Positions 62,115 to 64,000 of a stretch of 64,000 nt of DNA are shown one piece after another (the first letter of the stretch is position 1; each line of letters starts with the position of its first letter). The position numbers and the translations under genes were made by a program. The notes beneath the pieces are model-generated. The model made no database searches, was not told the origin of the DNA, and saw only the letters and a list, made by a program, of their open reading frames with translations. This stretch comes from Clavibacter californiensis (GTDB lineage: Bacteria > Actinomycetota > Actinomycetes > Actinomycetales > Microbacteriaceae), in contig NZ_CP040793.1 in assembly GCF_021952865.1 (NCBI RefSeq), positions 1-64,000 of the forward strand. The letters are read 5' to 3'.

Positions 62115-64000
62115 CTAGGCAGCCTCGCCAAGGTACTGCCAACGGGCCTCGGGGTTGAGGGCGCCGTCGAGGACGAGCGCTCGAGCTGCACGATGGTCGG
62201 CGCGGGTCGCCGAACGGGGGTAGCGGGGCCAGACGCGCTCGCCCGCGGTCGGCGCCGCGAACAGGGGTCGGCTCAACACGGTGGGGCGTCGGGGTCGGGC
62301 TCGGGGAGCGGTGTGCATCGTCGTGAGCTCGGCGTTCCACCAGGCCCAGACCTCCCGCTCCGCTTGGTACCGGTGCGCACGGTCGACGAGGAGCCCCAGA
62401 ACGTCGAGCGCGCGGGCAGCAGCATCGCGGAGATCGCGTACGGCTCGGGCCCATCCGTGTCTGTGTGTCTTGATCAGGCGGTGTCGGCGGAGCCTGCCGA
62501 GGATCGTGGCCGTGTGACGACTGCTGACTCCGAGGATCCGCGCCGCGCTGTCGACGGTGAGGGCAGTGTGCTGGCCGAGGGTCGCGTAGAGCCTGCCGGC
62601 GAGGTGGCCAAGGCCCGGGCGGGTGAACAGGTCGTGCCTCTGGTCGGTGAGCTCGTGCTCGAGGAGAGCGACGAGCTCGGCGCGATGTGCGAACAATTCG
62701 GTCGGGGGGCGGGGGTTATCGAGTGGTTGTGACCCAACCACACCGTGTGCTGTGGAAACTCGCCAGGTCACCCGCCATTCGGCGGCGTTACCGGCGTCGG
62801 CCGCGGTGACGCGGGCAACGAATCCGGCGTCCGTGAGGGCCTGGAGGGCCCGCTGCGCGGTGCTGCGGCCGAGGCCTGCCATGAGGGCGAGATCCCGGAT
62901 CGAGGCCGCCACGGTCTGCTTCCCGGTCTGGAGCGTGAGGTAGACGAGCGCGGTGAGGATCGAGCGCCGGGAGGCGTCGGCCTCGGAGCGTCCCCACCTG
63001 CCGGGGGTGACCCGGAAGGAGGTGAGGATGGCGTCGACGTCGGCAACGATCGCCGCTAGCTCCGTGAGGTCCTGCGGCTCGCGGCGGGCCGGGAGGGGCC
63101 GCTGTACGGCCGCGAACTGCTGGGCCTTGGCCCACTGCCGCTCCAGGCGATCGCGTGCCTCGGAGGCGCTGCGGGCGCGGCGGCCGCCGCGGCCGGTGTT
63201 CTTGGTGCGGTAGTGCTCCATGCCCGGCGCCGTCCGGGCGGCGTGCTCAACGTCGCCGAGGGTCCAGCCGGCGTTCGCGGCCGCCAGGAGGCACATGAAG
63301 CCCGTCCACGACGGGTTCCCGCCGCCGTCGATCGTGGCCATGTGCGCAGCTCCCGCACGGCTGAGTTCGCGGTGCGCGCGGTGGCGGACGTCGACGGGGC
63401 CCGACGGGGCGCTGTCGGCGGCGCGCGGCGCCGGCGCCCGCTCGAGCAGCAGCGCGGTCAGCGCGTCCAGATCTGCCGTCGACGTCGACGGCGCCAGGAG
63501 CGCGGCGACATCGCCGGCGAGCACGCGCGAGCTGGTGCCGTCGCGGTGCGGGGACAGCGGGGGACGAGCGGAGCCCTCGGCCGGGTTGCGGAGCATCCCG
63601 TGGTCCAGCGTGCGGAAGCACGCGTACGCGGCCGCAGCGAGGGCGCCGACCTGGGCAGCCTGGGCGCCACCAGCCACGGCGACCCACACATGGCGGCCGC
63701 CGGTACTGGAGGAGCGACAGAGCACGTGCGCGATGCCGAGCTCGTCGAGCGTGCGGGAGAGCACCCCGGCTTGGTCCTGGGCCTGTTCCATCAGCTCGGG
63801 GACGACGCCGGTGCTGTCCTTGCCGTCGAAGTCGAAGCACAGCAGCCGGTACCGACCAGCGGCGTCCGCGAGACGGATCGCCCACGGCGTCGACGGCGCC
63901 ACGGGGCCGAGCGGGTGAAGCCGGGGGTAGCTGTTGCTGTCCAGCCGGCCGTAGGCGTCGCGGATCATCGCGCGCACCTGGTCGCGTGGACTCAGGCGGC
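62115..64000 (-). CDS. Plasmid replication protein: primase-like domain plus winged helices (start outside)
   Basis: At least 620 residues; the frame is open to the right edge, so the start may lie beyond it (a GTG at 63977 is the first internal option). The N-terminal primase-polymerase-like part has LLCFDFDGKDS and, about 50 residues later, STGGRHVWVAV. The second half has two winged-helix-like regions (ASIRDLALMAGLGRSTAQRALQAL and VDSAARILGVSSRHTATILGRL). Such proteins start replication of actinobacterial plasmids. Its position near parA and the repeat cluster supports this. Confidence 0.7.
   Translation of the reverse strand, partial: RLSPRDQVRAMIRDAYGRLDSNSYPRLHPLGPVAPSTPWAIRLADAAGRYRLLCFDFDGKDSTGVVPELMEQAQDQAGVLSRTLDELGIAHVLCRSSSTGGRHVWVAVAGGAQAAQVGALAAAAYACFRTLDHGMLRNPAEGSARPPLSPHRDGTSSRVLAGDVAALLAPSTSTADLDALTALLLERAPAPRAADSAPSGPVDVRHRAHRELSRAGAAHMATIDGGGNPSWTGFMCLLAAANAGWTLGDVEHAARTAPGMEHYRTKNTGRGGRRARSASEARDRLERQWAKAQQFAAVQRPLPARREPQDLTELAAIVADVDAILTSFRVTPGRWGRSEADASRRSILTALVYLTLQTGKQTVAASIRDLALMAGLGRSTAQRALQALTDAGFVARVTAADAGNAAEWRVTWRVSTAHGVVGSQPLDNPRPPTELFAHRAELVALLEHELTDQRHDLFTRPGLGHLAGRLYATLGQHTALTVDSAARILGVSSRHTATILGRLRRHRLIKTHRHGWARAVRDLRDAAARALDVLGLLVDRAHRYQAEREVWAWWNAELTTMHTAPRARPRRPTVLSRPLFAAPTAGERVWPRYPRSATRADHRAARALVLDGALNPEARWQYLGEAA

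Overview
This window looks like part of a large, GC-rich conjugative or mobilizable replicon (plasmid or integrative element) of an actinobacterium, most likely a Microbacteriaceae-like host. The reasons are the high GC outside acquired islands, the many GTG starts, two Lsr2-type sequences, an actinobacterial SigB/SigF-type promoter, and the combination of a VirD4/TraG-like coupling protein, a MobF/TraA relaxase-helicase, a ParA-type partition operon and a primase-like replication protein. Species and replicon type cannot be settled from the sequence alone.

Layout. 1-2.4 kb: the end of a transfer region (NlpC/P60 hydrolase fragment, coupling protein, DUF4913 protein). 2.7-10.1 kb: a visibly lower-GC carbohydrate island (epimerase, aldo/keto reductase, two glycosyltransferases, a phosphotransferase, an MFS exporter, a Gfo/Idh/MocA oxidoreductase). 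It is followed by a divergent stress-type sigma factor that has its own SigF-like promoter, and then by a decayed second DUF4913 copy. 11.5-16.7 kb: the relaxase and a small divergent coiled-coil protein. 17.5-23.4 kb: a tight four-gene operon of DNA methyltransferase, double-GHKL histidine kinase, receiver-like protein and PIN-like nuclease. I read this as a candidate defence system. 23.5-38.8 kb: small toxin-antitoxin-like pairs, AbiE, a frameshifted resolvase, remnants of Lsr2 and a serine protease, and a bacterial ubiquitin-like operon (tandem ubiquitin-like protein, E2-like, JAB-E1 fusion). Three sequences closely resembling XerC/XerD dif sites lie at about 23.55, 34.53 and 38.80 kb, all in the same orientation. 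The last two bracket a 4.2 kb block holding an ImmA/IrrE operon and the ubiquitin-like operon.

39-49 kb: small lipoproteins, membrane proteins, a GIY-YIG-like protein, an SRAP protein, Lsr2 and an MFS pseudogene. 48.6-56.4 kb: a 2,285-residue secreted RHS/YD-repeat protein with two PA14-like domains and a URI/GIY-YIG-like C-terminal toxin candidate, followed by a DUF4240-type candidate immunity gene. 56.9-64 kb: a DUF1016 nuclease pseudogene, the parA operon with its GCATGC repeat cluster, small membrane proteins, a shortened ParB-domain protein and the replication protein that runs off the right edge.

Functionally the backbone modules (transfer, partition, replication, Lsr2 silencing) carry cargo for competition and defence: the methyltransferase/GHKL/receiver/PIN operon, AbiE, toxin-antitoxin pairs, the ubiquitin-like operon and the RHS toxin. 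They also carry a sugar-decorating or secondary-metabolite island. The dif-like sites suggest that host XerCD recombination may shuffle part of this cargo, as pdif modules do on Acinetobacter plasmids. No rRNA gene, complete tRNA or CRISPR array was seen.
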